The notes beneath the pieces were generated by a model, which had not been told where the DNA came from, ran no database searches, and saw nothing but the letters and a program-made list of their open reading frames with translations. A DNA stretch of 64,000 bases, from positions 8,184,001 through 8,248,000 of the forward strand of contig CP075497.1 of the NCBI GenBank assembly GCA_021613535.1. The letters run 5' to 3'. The translations under genes and the position numbers were made by a program. How positions within the stretch are numbered: position 1 is the stretch's first letter; the number at the start of each line of letters is the position of its first letter. Shown here in pieces: positions 37,613-49,727 of this stretch. The stretch comes from Adineta vaga (lineage: Eukaryota; Rotifera).

Positions 37613-39999
37613 TTAATATCGGCTAATATCTCGACCAAAGATGTGCGTACGAACCCAATCAAAAGCAAGTAATGTTTTTGTACGTCCAGTGAACATTTCC
37701 GTAAAATAAAATGATTTCCATAAATAAGCAGCACTACGACCCGATAATGGTTTTAAATCAACTAAATCAAGAAGTGGTTTTGAACCTGTAAAATCAAAAA
37801 CAGCTTCATCACCACCAACATATGCTAATGAACCCATATGTTTGTATAGAAATGGTTTTAAATTTTGTTGTTGAAAATCAGTTGAACGAATATCAGGTAA
37901 TTGATTGAGTAGATTAGCAACATAACGACCTTCCTGAGATGCAACTTGAGCAGTTGCTGGTAATGCACGAATTTTCTGATCAGCTTTTTCAAGAATCGAA
38001 CGAAGTGTAGCAAGAGTTAAATAACCAGATTTCTCTTTATCAGCTTCTTCAAACGCTTTTTCAACTTTTTTCGAAAACATATCAAGCTAAAATGAAAATT
38101 TCAGATTGTTTGCTTTTCTTTTCATTCATCTACAAACATGAGAAAAGAAAAGAACGATAATAAATAACATACTTGTGGAAATTCTGTAATTTTCTTTTCG
38201 ACTAATGTTCGAAATTGTTGAAGATCAAGTGAACCTCGATTTTGTGTATCAACTTCTTCAAATAATGATTGTATTCGATCAATTAATTTTGGTTGTTCAA
38301 TTGTAGCACAATCTCCAAGAGCAAATATCGATCCATCATCAACACCTTTCACACGTAAATATCGATCGGTAAGCAGACCCATACGATTACTTTGAATATT
38401 CAAACCAATGATTTCTCGAATTTTATTTGTTAATGGTCGAGCTTTGATACCAGTTGCCCAAACAACAATTGAACATGGAATAGATTTAAGATCAGTTGAA
38501 CCTTTTAATTGAATAACAACTTCACGTTGTTTGACTTCTTTCACGAATGTATTTATTAAAACTTGGATATTTTCACGATGAAAATGTCGCTCAGTATAAT
38601 CACTTATTTTCTTATCCTGAAAACAGAAAAGTACGATTCAAATAATCTAATTTGAATAGTATTGAAAATAAACGAACCATCATTGATAAAACATGATCAA
38701 GTGCTTCGATTAATGTTATTTTAACATCACTAGCAACTAAACGTGGAAAATAATGTTGAAGATCTTCACGAACAAGATCAGCGAGCTACAATTTAATCGA
38801 ATGCATAGATGACTAAAAATAGAATTCTAGACTCTTGGCATACTTCAGCTGCAAATTCAACACCAGTTGGTCCACCTCCAACAACGACAAAATGTAGAAG
38901 ACGTTTTCTTTCTTCGATTGATTGTGTTGGCGTCATGGCTGATTCAAATGCATCACTAATTGCTGAACGAATACGTCGAGCATCAAGAAGTTCTTTGAGA
39001 AAATGTGCATGTTCTTCAACTCCTGGCGTATTAAATGTATTATTTTCTGAACCAATAGCAACAACAAGAATATCATATTTCATATCAAATTGTGGTCGTG
39101 TTCGGACTAAATAAAAATAATGATGATTATTTGTTTTAGAAAAAGATATTCTTGTACCTGAATCTTTGATAATTCTTGATGAAGCACCACTTTCACGTTT
39201 TGAAGGTTGTATTACTGCTTTAACATCATCACCACGAGCAACATTTATATTTCCATCAGTATTACATGTAATCACTTTTTCTTTTGGATCAATATTAACA
39301 CAAGTTGCTTCAACAAATTTAATACGTGGACCAATAAGTGAACGAATCGATTCAATTACCGTTCGAGTTTCAACTGTACCAACACTTACCGAGGGCAATA
39401 ATGGTGTCATCAGAAAATAATTACGTGGAGATACACAAACAATTTCGAATTTATTCGTATCAATATGTTTTAATAATGGTACAGCACCCCAACCTAGCAA
39501 GATACTTGCTCAAAATACATGATCAATTTGAATCTTTACCTGTTCCTAAGATTACTATACGTGGTTTTGTACCAATAGACTTTTCCGAATCACTCATTTC
39601 GTGAAACCATTTATAGTGTTTATAAGCACGATAACTATAAAATGTGCCGAGACCAACGACGGTTATAATAACGATATTTCGTAAACGTCGTTTTAATCTT
39701 GCACCTAAAAGAAAAAGAAAACGATTCAGATTGTTCTAAATAGAAACAAAAACACGTGTCTCAAATATGAACTATTCGGACAGCATCTTATTCATGAGCA
39801 TTGTTCTCTGTATCCTTTTAATACTAATACGTCTCAAAATTCTTCACAAACCGAAAGTTTGCTTCACTGGTTGCCTTGAAAACCATGCAAGATTCCTCGT
39901 AATGATTGGTTTGACATCATATAATTGTTTGAACGATAAATTTCGTCGTAAGTTTTTTTCTGTCAATTTTTGAAGAAGCAGAGTTGAACGAGAGAACAT
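37613..39999 (-). CDS. Alternative (type II) NADH dehydrogenase, mitochondrial, with EF-hand-like insert
   Basis: About eight exons on the minus strand. The ATG at 39999 begins MFSRSTLLLQKLTEKNLRRN, a good mitochondrial presequence, and lies 8 nt after a GTTTTAG acceptor. A hydrophobic stretch (NIVIITVVGLGTFYSY) follows, then two dinucleotide-binding folds: RIVILGTG.LGWG (FAD) and HFVVVGGGPTGVEFAAE (NADH). FALGDCA completes the FAD site. Between these and the C-terminal membrane-binding helix is an insert with two degenerate EF-hand loops (DTQNRGSLDLQQ and DKEKSGYLTLAT), as in external NDE enzymes of plants and fungi. The enzyme oxidises NADH to reduce quinone without pumping protons. Type II enzymes occur in some invertebrates but not vertebrates. 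The acidic calcium-ligand position 12 is missing in both loops. Confidence 0.92.
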
Positions 40000-41606
40000 C
40001 TTACTCTCTAAAACAAAAGCGAAATTTTCGAAATACATTCATGTTATTTATTATGTCATATAATTAAAAGAGAAAGATTAAATGAAAAAAAAACCCACGA
40101 ACGAAAACTATGCACGAATATTATTTCATTGGCTGATGCTTTAGAACCAGTAAGATATTTTTTATTTAAGTCATTTCCACACGATCGATGGCGCTATAAA
40201 ATACTCGTCTAATTTGACAGTAACGCAAGTAAAATAACAAACGTGTCCTCTCATAGAATCGTAAAGACCTCTAGATAACGTCTTTATCCTTTTCCATCAA
40301 AAAATATTAGGAATATTCTAAATGAAGAGGGTGTGGGTGAGGATCATACTTAAATAATTGAATAGTTGAATTGAACTTTCAAGTTTGATATTACCGTATA
40401 CTTTTCAAGAGTAACTACTTTTAAATTTATAGATGTGTGACTTTCGTCTACTATATGTAATTCATGTATTGAAAGAAAGATTATATGATTTTACCAAGAT
40501 TTGATTGATAGTCTTATCACAAGCATGTAAAATAATGGTTTTTTGGAAAGTAACTACAGAATGAAGTATCACTCCTAACTGACATCTTTCGAGGAAAGAA
40601 ACTTGATGCTATGAGTGGTCAGTTCCCTAGATTCATTTGTTTTAGTTAATGAACTTCGAAGTTCGACTATTGAAATGGCAAAATTTGGTCAAGTTGGTTG
40701 AAGTAATGTATAGATAAATCGAAATTTGTTCGAATCCACTTTTGAGAACATGTTACTCGATGATGATTTATGGTCTTTGATCCATTTTATGAAATAATTT
40801 CAATATATCTGCCTTTCTTGGACTGAGAGTAACAAGAAATATTTCATTTTATCAAAAATTAAACTACTTTATTTTTAACTCAAACAAGGTTTTAGTGATA
40901 ATGACTATCGTATCAATATTCATATTCGTTCCACCAATCATCGCCGTAAAAATTGTTTGTTCCATTATTGAAAGAACATACCCTGTCAGCTTCAAATAAA
41001 TATGTTTGTTAGATCAATACATATGATAATCGTAAATGATCTTTACAAAAAGTATATTTTAGATAGATCGAAGAAAATTTAATCATTTCTATATGAGATT
41101 TCTAGTCAAATCGAATAATGACTATGTGGTATGCTAGTTCCGATGTTCGAATCTACTCTCGAGACTAGAGTCAGGGATGTCTCTTTCAGTGGCACATAAC
41201 TGTTCATGCTCTCGATATATTAACGATTTCCAACAATTTTATCACTATACATTCGGAGATTTTCATTCTTCAAATGATCGATATGAAGTTGTTGTACAAT
41301 CATATTGTTATTTTCTTATCGAACTTGTATTTTTGTATTTACAGTTGATCAAAATCTTTCATATACTAATCTCTATTGTACTGATAACAAGCGAGCGCTT
41401 AAAAGACTTTTTTTTGAATTTTGAACAAATATTTTTGAAGAATTTTTTGATCTTACCAAATGGCGCTTATTTTTTATCATTACTATTTGTCATTTAATTT
41501 GTTTTTACCTTCGACTATGTTTTTGTGCTATGTAATTTTCTTCATTTTTCTGAAACATTCCGAAACGATAAATATTACTAATCATAATATACGAAAAATC
41601 GAACAA
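40000..41606. other. Intergenic, NDH-2 to histidine-phosphatase gene
   Basis: No supported gene. Two tRNA T-arm-like segments sharing GTTCGAATCYACTYTYGAGA are seen at about 40729-40748 and 41144-41163 (see findings). The region just before 41607 remains open in frame back to 41460, so a longer first exon is possible. Confidence 0.5.
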
Positions 41607-44383
41607 ATGTTTCCATTACCAACCAATGACCAAATGGAAATGCTTGCTGCTCAATTCAATCAAAATCCTAATTGGGAACATGGAAATATGCCTTTGACAT
41701 TATCAGATATAGAGGAAACGACTCCAAATGATATTACAATCAGTTCACCTAAAAAAATTGGACCTGGCATTATTAAAGAAGGTCATCGTTTTCTTCCTGA
41801 ACGACATCATGGATATCCAATTGATGGCAGGGGAGTTCATCCTGATTCGGAACATCATATATTTCTTGTTCGACATGGTAAACGAAAGAAAAAAGTGAAC
41901 AAGATATGTATCAGTCGATTGTTTAGGTTTATATTTAAATACAGAAGATGATGCATCTTCACATCTACTTCGATACGGAAAATATCAAGCTCGAATGGCA
42001 GGCGATAAACTCAATTATATCATTCGAGATATAATTGAAAAGATAGGTCCTCTAACACGACCCATTAAATTAGTATCGAGTACACAAACACGTGCATTTG
42101 AAACTCTTTATAATATTCGTTTACAACTTAGTAATGATTTTCCATATGAAACAGAATTTATTCAAGATACTGGTCTTACTGAATGCGTGTATGATTTTGT
42201 TTTCATTATTTTTCATCATTCTGAAACTGAAAAAGAAATAGACGAACGACTTAAACTTATAGACAACGATTAGTTTTCGAATATTAATAATTTTCTTCTA
42301 TTATTAGTGATATCAATAAAATACGTCTTCGTTGGATGTATTTTGTTCGTGAATATTTACAACCAATAAAATCAGATGAACGTGAACATACCATAACAAT
42401 TATTGCTAGTCATGGAAATCTTTTAACAAGTTTTTCTTATATTATTAATAATTTCATTCACGAAAATCAACCTTATAATACATTTCATCATTTCAATTTC
42501 CCTATTTCAACAGGAGTAACACATGCAGGAATATTATATTACAAGACGTATGGAAGTGAGCCAATTACTCAGCGAAGTTATATGCGTCAAGATGAAATTC
42601 CTATAACAGTTAATCATGCTCAATTAGGACGAGATTGGTTATATGAATGGGCTGCTCAACATCAATGTAGAGTAAGTAAAAACAAGAGCAACATTTCTTT
42701 TGTTCTATTGACAAAAAACTTATCGAATTCTATCCTTTTTCTTTCCTAATTCAAGTCAAATTATGGTCTCGACAATATGGAAAGATACATCGCAGCTGCA
42801 ATTACGCGTCTTGTTTTCAGTGTTGATAATTTTAGAAATTCATTACCTAACTATGTGGATATTCTTCACATGGAAATGGTAGAAGAATATGAAACACATA
42901 TTTTACCGATGTTAATGCATACTTGTCGTACATATCTCTATCATCTATCTTTAATGCGAACTAATACAGAGTTTCAATCATTTCATCGTTTAATGTCACC
43001 AGTACCGATTCCTGAAAGTGAAGCTGAACAAGGTACACCAGTATCACCACCAACCGATCGATTCAGTGCATATGCTTTGCCATATCCAGTTGATAATAGT
43101 ATTCTCGGATTTGCTGGAAATGGTGATTTTCATCTAGCTTGGCTTTCACCTGATATAGTCAATCCAGAATCACGAAAACTTATCTTTTTACTACGACACG
43201 ATAAGTAGCATATCAACATAATACACTCATAAACTATTTCCATTTTTACTTTTCTATCTTCTACGACTTAATGTTGATACTGGCGATGAAAAAACATCAT
43301 ACCTTACTCGTCTTGGTATTAATCATGTACGTGCTGTAGTACAACAAATACATTATACTATTCATCGATATATGGAAGACTTGCCTAAGAATGCTCGCGT
43401 CTTACCAATTAGTGTAGTCAATGATCCAATACTCGCATCAGCTGAAACATGTTCTCATGTTCGAAGTCTTCTATTAACTGGAGAGTATAATTTATCTGAA
43501 CAAATGACAGATATTGGTCTAGAATTCAATTATTTTCAAAGAAGTATACATATGTTGAATTCATAGAAAGTAATTCCTTTCTTTTGTGAATATTAAAGAA
43601 TCGAGAGATTTCAACATCTACCAACGTATGCAAGAGCATTATGCGTTCGAACGATATTTTCGTGCTGATCAAATGGAGCCCAAACGGCCTTCATTTCAGG
43701 TTCATGTTTTATGTGGAGAAGGACGATTCTTTTCAGGGCTTCGTCAAAGTTTCATTGAACTTAATCTACTTAGTAGACCATTACCAGAGGGAATACCACT
43801 AACTGGACGACTTGGTAATGGATTAAGTCATGCTGAAGCATTATTTTTCGAAGCAATTGGTTCTGATACTTTAAAATTACATAAATCATTGGTTATAGAT
43901 AGAGCAAGAGATCTTCCCGATAAACAATCAGTATCGACACGTTCTTCACTAATAATACCAATACCTGAAGTTCTAGCTTGGATACGTGATCGAAATGGAC
44001 CTTGTACATTAAAACATTTTCTTAAAAATAAAAATCATTTATCTCAACAAATCAGTATTGGAAGTACTTATTATCATCATAAGCTCGTTAATGTACTAAA
44101 AGAAGAATGGAATCCATATCTTGCTGGTATTGAGATATCTTCATTTATATAGGAAATTGATTCATCACGAAGCTTATCTATTCTTTCAGGAATGTTTATC
44201 TATGCTTGTCGTCTTCAACTTACTTCATCTGATGCACGTGGATCTCAACGAGCACGAACTGCAAGCAAACAAACTGGAACTTCAAATCAATGTCGAAGAG
44301 GAGATGGTGAGGATGGTGACGGTGCTACTGATTCAGCAACAGCAGCAGCAGCGGCGGCAGATCCTTCAGGTGATTGTACTTAA
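41607..44383 (+). CDS. Tandem histidine-phosphatase-domain protein
   Basis: Seven exons (41607-41877, 41927-42188, 42308-42671, 42756-43200, 43265-43543, 43599-44126, 44190-44383) sum to 2343 nt, i.e. 780 residues. There are two phosphoglycerate-mutase-like domains. Domain 1 has FLVRHGLYLNTEDD (RHG at 89-91), SSTQTRAFET and the second catalytic His in ASHGNLL (His213): it looks active. Domain 2 has FLLRHGLNVDTGDE (RHG 446-448), but the SHG region is VLCGEGRFF and the SS..R..ET block is degenerate, so it is probably inactive. A phase-1 intron splits the Gly of RHG in both domains; the second is an AT-AC intron. The tail is Asp/Gly/Ala-rich. Substrate (small phosphate ester or phosphoprotein) unknown. 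Start uncertain. It is not UBASH3, which has UBA and SH3 domains. Confidence 0.85.
43201..43264 (+). other. AT-AC intron in the tandem histidine-phosphatase gene
   Basis: The 64-bp intron starts ATAAGT and ends TTTTCTATCTTCTAC. Removing it joins G at 43200 to GA at 43265 and restores the R-H-G motif and frame. There is no AG between 43209 and about 43343, so no GT-AG alternative keeps the domain. The donor ATAAGT is of the U2-type AT-AC class rather than U12 (ATATCCTT). Confidence 0.8.
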
Positions 44384-45469
44384 ATGATAATCGATTTATC
44401 GATATATATATATATATGTATCTAATTTCCCTTTTTTATATTATGTTTAATAATATTTATTGAAAATAAATTCTTAAAAAAGAACTTTTGACATCTTTAT
44501 CATGATGGCTTTTGCTTTCTGTAATATCGAATTTGCATGTCATTATTGTTCATACTTCATTATATTGCTAAGGCCGGATGCGTTGCTTTTCTCACGACAT
44601 AAATGTCCTTCGACTCTAACGACAAAAAAGCGTCTTGTTGTTGTTGTCATTGTCAGATCCAATGATCAAAAAGGCGGTACGAAGTTTGCCGTTTTTCTTC
44701 CCACCCTCAAAAAAAACACAACTCCATGCATGCAAACAATACTATCCTATTTCAACTCTGTCAGTGTCTTGTTCATCATTAGTTTCTTTTTTCTCGACCT
44801 CATCTGTCCGTCTGATAATATAAGAAATAAAGACATGTTCAAGTATCTACAGTCATCGTCCATGCAATTATTATCTAGTTAACATACATACACGCATCTT
44901 CTTTCATTCACTTGTTCATTGCACGCGCAATCGACAATAGAAACATAAAAAGAAATGCAAATTTTGCTCATTGCAGATTAAAATGAGGTCATCAAATGAC
45001 GTAAAGAAAAAGGACCTTTACTTGATTATTCTCATCAACATCATTCAATGAACAACGTACAGTAGTTTTCAAGTGACCTTTTTTCTTTTATTCTACTTCT
45101 AATCTACGCTTTCATATAATCAAGAGCAATCTGTCTGTATATAAAGTAAGATTGAAACTAAATGAATTTCATATGATTTTAATTATTCTTTCTTTGTCAA
45201 TGAGTTTTGACTAGACGACAAACATGCTTTTTTCTTCTTCTTCTTCTATGAATAAAAGAGATTTAGATATCTGATAATGAACATCGAATCATTCAAGTTG
45301 TTCACGTGGGTGATTTTTTCTAATTAATGTTTTCGACAGTTATCTATTCATGCTTGATCGATTGATTAAGGAGTAGCTTAATGATCTACTTGAAAATAAC
45401 ATTCGAATTGATCTAACAATTTATTAAAATTTCTAGATGTATATACTGTTCAATGAATATTGTCTTTGT
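44384..45469. other. Convergent intergenic region
   Basis: It begins with an (AT)n run (about 44399-44418) and an AATAAA near 44464, likely the 3' end of the phosphatase gene. No gene is supported in the remainder. Confidence 0.5.
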
Positions 45470-46467
45470 TTAATGTTGCAAAGTAACGAAAAGAAATAAA
45501 ACAAAAAAAAGCAAAAAATTATTCAAAGTTAGTTGTCGACGAGAACAATTGGCTAATAAAGCACTAATACGTTGATGTTTCAAAATATCTAAATAAAGAA
45601 AAATAAAATTAATCAAAATACTATACATACACACACACGTCAAATTGTCTACCTTTTTCAACAACTACTTTCGCACTTAGCCGTTGACGTCTATAGGCAC
45701 ATGTCCAAATGCCTGTATGAAATATATGAGCAGTATTGATAATTAAAAATGAAGAGAAAGTATTATTCATTGATTTTCTTCGAATATATACATCATGTGG
45801 TTTAGTTTTATTCATTTGATTGGATAAGAAATGCCAAGTAATTGGCGATTGCTTGCTATTTGTATTGTTATGTTCAGTGATTAGAAGACTGCAGTTTAAG
45901 AGAATGTTTGCACCTGGTTCGACATATACAGTCGTTGGATAAAGTATCATCGGCATTTGTATATGTAAATGAATATAAACACTCACACTTGCTTTTCGAT
46001 TCGCTATTTTACACATATGTTCCTTCATCCAATTGTCGTAATTGATAAATTTCCAATGACCATAAGGAATCTCTTGGTGATATTGAATAAAATGAGATTG
46101 AATAACGTGTATCAGTTGTAAATAGTTGTTTTCCAACAGCTAATGGTGATAATAAAGATGAAGATGAATCAAGTTTAAACCATGTCACATGATGTTCACC
46201 TAAATCACGTACATGACATGTTAAAATAGCTGTTGATGAAATATTTAATGTTTGATTATATGTTTCAGTAAGAATTTGTGGAAACGTGTTAACAGCTGTA
46301 GTTATTTGTATCATTAAGAAAACTAAAGGAAAACGTATAAACAATCCGAATATAAAAATGAGTATTTAATCAGTAACAATCATGTATGATTGTTAATGGA
46401 ATGTTAATGACTTACTGAAACTATAGAATAAGAAGGCGTCTTTAGTTGAAAGAAAAATCTTGTTCAT
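45470..46467 (-). CDS. Two-Ig-domain cell-surface protein, Dpr/DIP-like, with apparent frameshift
   Basis: Exons on the minus strand run from an ATG at 46467 to a TAA at 45470. A signal peptide spans two exons (MNKIFLSTKDAFLFYSF then FLMIQITTAVN). Ig domain 1 shows ILTCHVRDLGEHHVTWFK, LWSLEIYQLRQLDEGTYV; Ig domain 2 shows VEPGANILLNCSLL, ITWHFLS and GIWTCAYRRQ. The domain 1 pattern resembles Drosophila Dpr proteins, which act in cell-cell recognition. The last exon encodes a basic stretch followed by LNNFLLFFVLFLFVTLQH, suitable for GPI attachment. At about 46010-46018 the frame breaks between TYV and CKIANRKASV: two bases appear to be missing from the Tyr-x-Cys of domain 1. This could be a sequence error, an allele defect or a true pseudogene. 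Confidence 0.7.
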
Positions 46468-48419
46468 TTTTAGAAATTTCAATATTCAACATGATTGAAA
46501 TATCTGAGTCATTGGTTGAAAATCATTGTTATAAAAATTAAACGTAACGATTGATTTTCTTTTTTTGTATAATTACTAGTACATGTTGATACTCTGTAGT
46601 AGAGAGATGAATGAAACAACGTATACAAGAGAAGATGAATAGAGATTATGCTTATATATTCTCTCTTGTGACGATAAGGGAAAGGCAAAAAGGAAAGCGA
46701 TGAAGAAGAAGAAAAAGAAGAAGAAGACGATGATGATGATGATGATGATGATGACGACGAGAAGGGGAGAGAAAAGAAAAATAAACTTAGACTAATGGAA
46801 TTAGGACTAGAGAAAAAAGATATCTAACTTAGCCATGTTGATTAAAGCTGGCGAGAAAAAAGCGTATACATACAAAAACAAGAGACATAGAATATTCATT
46901 AATTTTGTGTTCAAAAGAAGCTTTTTTTTATGTAATCAAAATAGCTTTCATATACCAATAGAAGAAATACATATTCTCATTTCTTAGCTTTCTTTTTCCA
47001 ACACTATCGATCTCTTTCTTATCCGGTGACATTGTCATTGACTAGATCACACATTGGATATTTTATCCTTCAACCTTATGGCAATTAGTTTTCCTACTGT
47101 GCATGATAAAAGTGACAAATACACTTACTGTTTCTAATTCGTTGTCGAAGAAAAAAGAGAAAGAAAGGAAGAAAGGAACGAACTGAAGACATATCTAGCC
47201 GAATCAATTCAATTTTGATGCTTTTCCACTAGCTCGTTTACTCATACAATACACATAAGTACTATTACATGCTGTCACTAAGTTATTGAGAGTCATTAAA
47301 TGACAACAGCAAATTGCTTTTTCTCTTATGAATGATTTTTTTTTCAAAAAACAAATATGTTCATATCGTTTTTGCTATTCAAAAATTGATCATCAAAGAA
47401 ATGCGAAATGATGAATAGAAAAATCAAGGTTCTTTTTTTCAATTCCTTTTGATTGACTTAAGAGTCATTGTTAATCAAACATCAATTTCTCAAAAGATTA
47501 TTCGAAAAACAAAAAAAAAGAAAATAATTACAGAGCTTGTATTGATTAGTCTGCATTTGTTTTCGATCGGAATGCGATCTAAATCAGTCGATAATAATAA
47601 CAAAACAGAAAAGATTGAACATATATCCTAGGATGCATGTGCAAGACATTTGTGATGGTGATTAAACGTTAGAGAAATTAATGTGAACAACATGACCACA
47701 AATACATCATTGTTCAGAGAAGATAGTTTTAGATCATGGTCAAGCATTATTCTTATCTAGATTGATAAGTGACATCGCATATTGTACTGTATAGTCTCTA
47801 GAGAAGTTCGATGGCCTTGTTTTTATAAGAAGAATATAAACAACAAGTTGAGTTTAATTAGATTGAGCGACATTTTCATTGATATACAGAACATGTCTCA
47901 TTAGAAAAGGGATGATTAATGCTTTTTTCGAATATGTAAAACTCTAATTATTCATTATTGAAATAAATAAAATAGTAGAGAGAAGATGCGGATTGTTTTT
48001 GATTATCGAATAATGTATGCAATCATTACTATCCTATTTATATTGACCTTTTTCAATCATTTAGATGAGTCTTCTGTTCTTCGTAATTCAAGATATATTG
48101 AAAGTTGTCTAGTGACATTTAACCGAACAGATATTTTGTAGAAAGAAATTATAATTCGTTTTTTTTAGAAAAGCTGATTTCATTTGTTATTGTTTTTTTT
48201 TGTGATAAGATTATTCGATAATTATCAAAACATAAATTTACATAATAAATCAAGCAATATTCTCATTCAAATCAAATAAGTATTATACAAATTCTTTGAA
48301 GAAAGTTTTATTTCATAGATAAATATAAGACAATAGTTTGTGCATAAATAGACGCATAATACTACGATAAACAACATTAATATATAATTTTTTGCTTTCT
48401 TTGGTTCAGTATGATTTAT
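46468..48419. other. Intergenic with GAA/GAT microsatellite
   Basis: About 2 kb without a supported gene. A purine-rich (GAA)n(GAT)n microsatellite occupies 46698-46763. Confidence 0.5.
46698..46763 (+). repeat. (GAA)n(GAT)n microsatellite
   Basis: Imperfect GAA/AAG trinucleotides pass into a run of GAT trinucleotides and then GAC. It is not in a supported coding frame. Confidence 0.85.
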
Positions 48420-49727
48420 TTATGAATTTCTTCTCTGTGGGTGTTGAGTTCGAACAGTTATTGTTGCCGTAAGTTCCATAGCACTTGCTCGTGCTCGTCT
48501 ATCACCTAATAAATATTTGATTTGTAATCGAAATTCTTTACGAAATAATGTCGATGTAAGACAATGACTGTAGAAATTCACCTATAGATCAAATGAAGAC
48601 ATACAAATGATATTTTAAGCGAGAAAAAAATATTTACGGCATAATTAAGAGTCTGAAACCATCCTAAACCGACCCAAATACTTGCAATAGAAAGAATTTC
48701 AGTTGATATACTTTTTTGTCTTGGTGATGCTATTTTGTAAATAGCCACAGGAGTTGTAGTAATAAAAAAAATAGCAATACTTGAAAGCATAAGAACAAGC
48801 AATTGGTTTTGAAGAGTTCTTTGATGTTTACTCTTATTTGTTTCGTGTATAGTATTGCCTGGTTGAACGACAGCTCGTTTACGTGACCGAATATTGATAT
48901 AGATATCAATAAGAAACAATAGCATTAGAATAACTGGAATGATAGATACCACAAAAATCTAAATAATAATATACATTAGATTCTTCTTCAGGGATAAAAC
49001 AAATGTTGTCATTCTTTTTACATACCTGCACTATACTCCAATACAAAAAGTAAAATAAGAAGTAGTTTATATCGAATATGGAGGGTCCACATGCGGCAAT
49101 TGAAAATCCTGGTATAAGTATTCCATAGAACGGTGCTAATGTTTGAGCATAAAGTCCAATAGCTACTGTAATTAGAACAGCCACGACTAACAGAGCCTTT
49201 TTTGGTGTACATAAAGAACCAGATTTGTATGGAAATCGCGTACGAATCCATCGATCCAATGATATTGTCACTAATGTCCACGAAGATACGACTTGTGATA
49301 CATTTGTTATAAATGATCGAAATTTACAAAGCTCATTATATGAAATACGACGATAGAAAGGAATCTATAATTGAAAAAAAGACATTCAAATGAAAGAGAT
49401 CCATTCGAAAAAGACTTTTACCTGTAAACCAAACTCAACAAAATCAATAACACATATTGTTAGAAATAATGTGTCAGAAATAGCTAAGACAATAAATAAA
49501 CAACCAGTTGAAACTTTTCGTAATGTTAAACGTGAGAAAGTAATTAAACTTGCTATATTACCAATGAAACCAAGTAGGAATGTAATGGGATAACCAATCT
49601 GATAGAATCGAACCACAACGAGAGGATTAACAAAAAGTGCATAGAAATATTCGATAGGATATGTGATAGTTGTGTTTGATCTTATTGTTGTTGTTGTTGT
49701 TGTTTGTGCTAGTGTTGTATTTGCCAT
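48420..49727 (-). CDS. Rhodopsin-family GPCR
   Basis: Four exons on the minus strand. The ATG at 49727 gives a Thr/Asn-rich glycosylatable N-terminus (ANTTLAQTTTTTT); an in-frame ATG at 49802 exists but adds a hydrophobic leader of doubtful value. Seven hydrophobic segments are seen: TM1 FLLGFIGNIASLITF (GN), TM3 ending SLDRWIRTRFPYKSG (DRW in place of DRY), TM6 SSIAIFFITTTPVAIYKI and TM7 QTLNYAVNFYSHCLTSTLFR, where NFYSH replaces NPxxY. The C-terminal tail is Arg-rich. Unlike the GPCR at 18421 it contains introns. The NFY(S/I) TM7 pattern and Leu/Ile-rich helices again suggest an invertebrate peptide-receptor-like group; ligand unknown. Confidence 0.85.

Noticed and set aside
40331-40345. 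GGTGTGGGTG, reminiscent of the TGTGGG telomeric repeat of bdelloids
   Set aside because: A single partial copy is expected by chance and there is no array.
41177-41497. Open frame upstream of the histidine-phosphatase gene
   Set aside because: Hydrophobic low-complexity translation with no domain; could be an untranslated leader but there is no support for a protein.
41878-41944. Alternative acceptor at 41943-41944 for the first intron of the histidine-phosphatase gene
   Set aside because: It keeps frame but gives R-H-E and drops six residues. The acceptor at 41925-41926 restores RHG and parallels domain 2 (RHGLYLNTEDD against RHGLNVDTGDE).
44502-44882. 126-codon open frame after the phosphatase gene
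   Set aside because: No domain and no start context; overlaps another unsupported frame; probably 3' flank.
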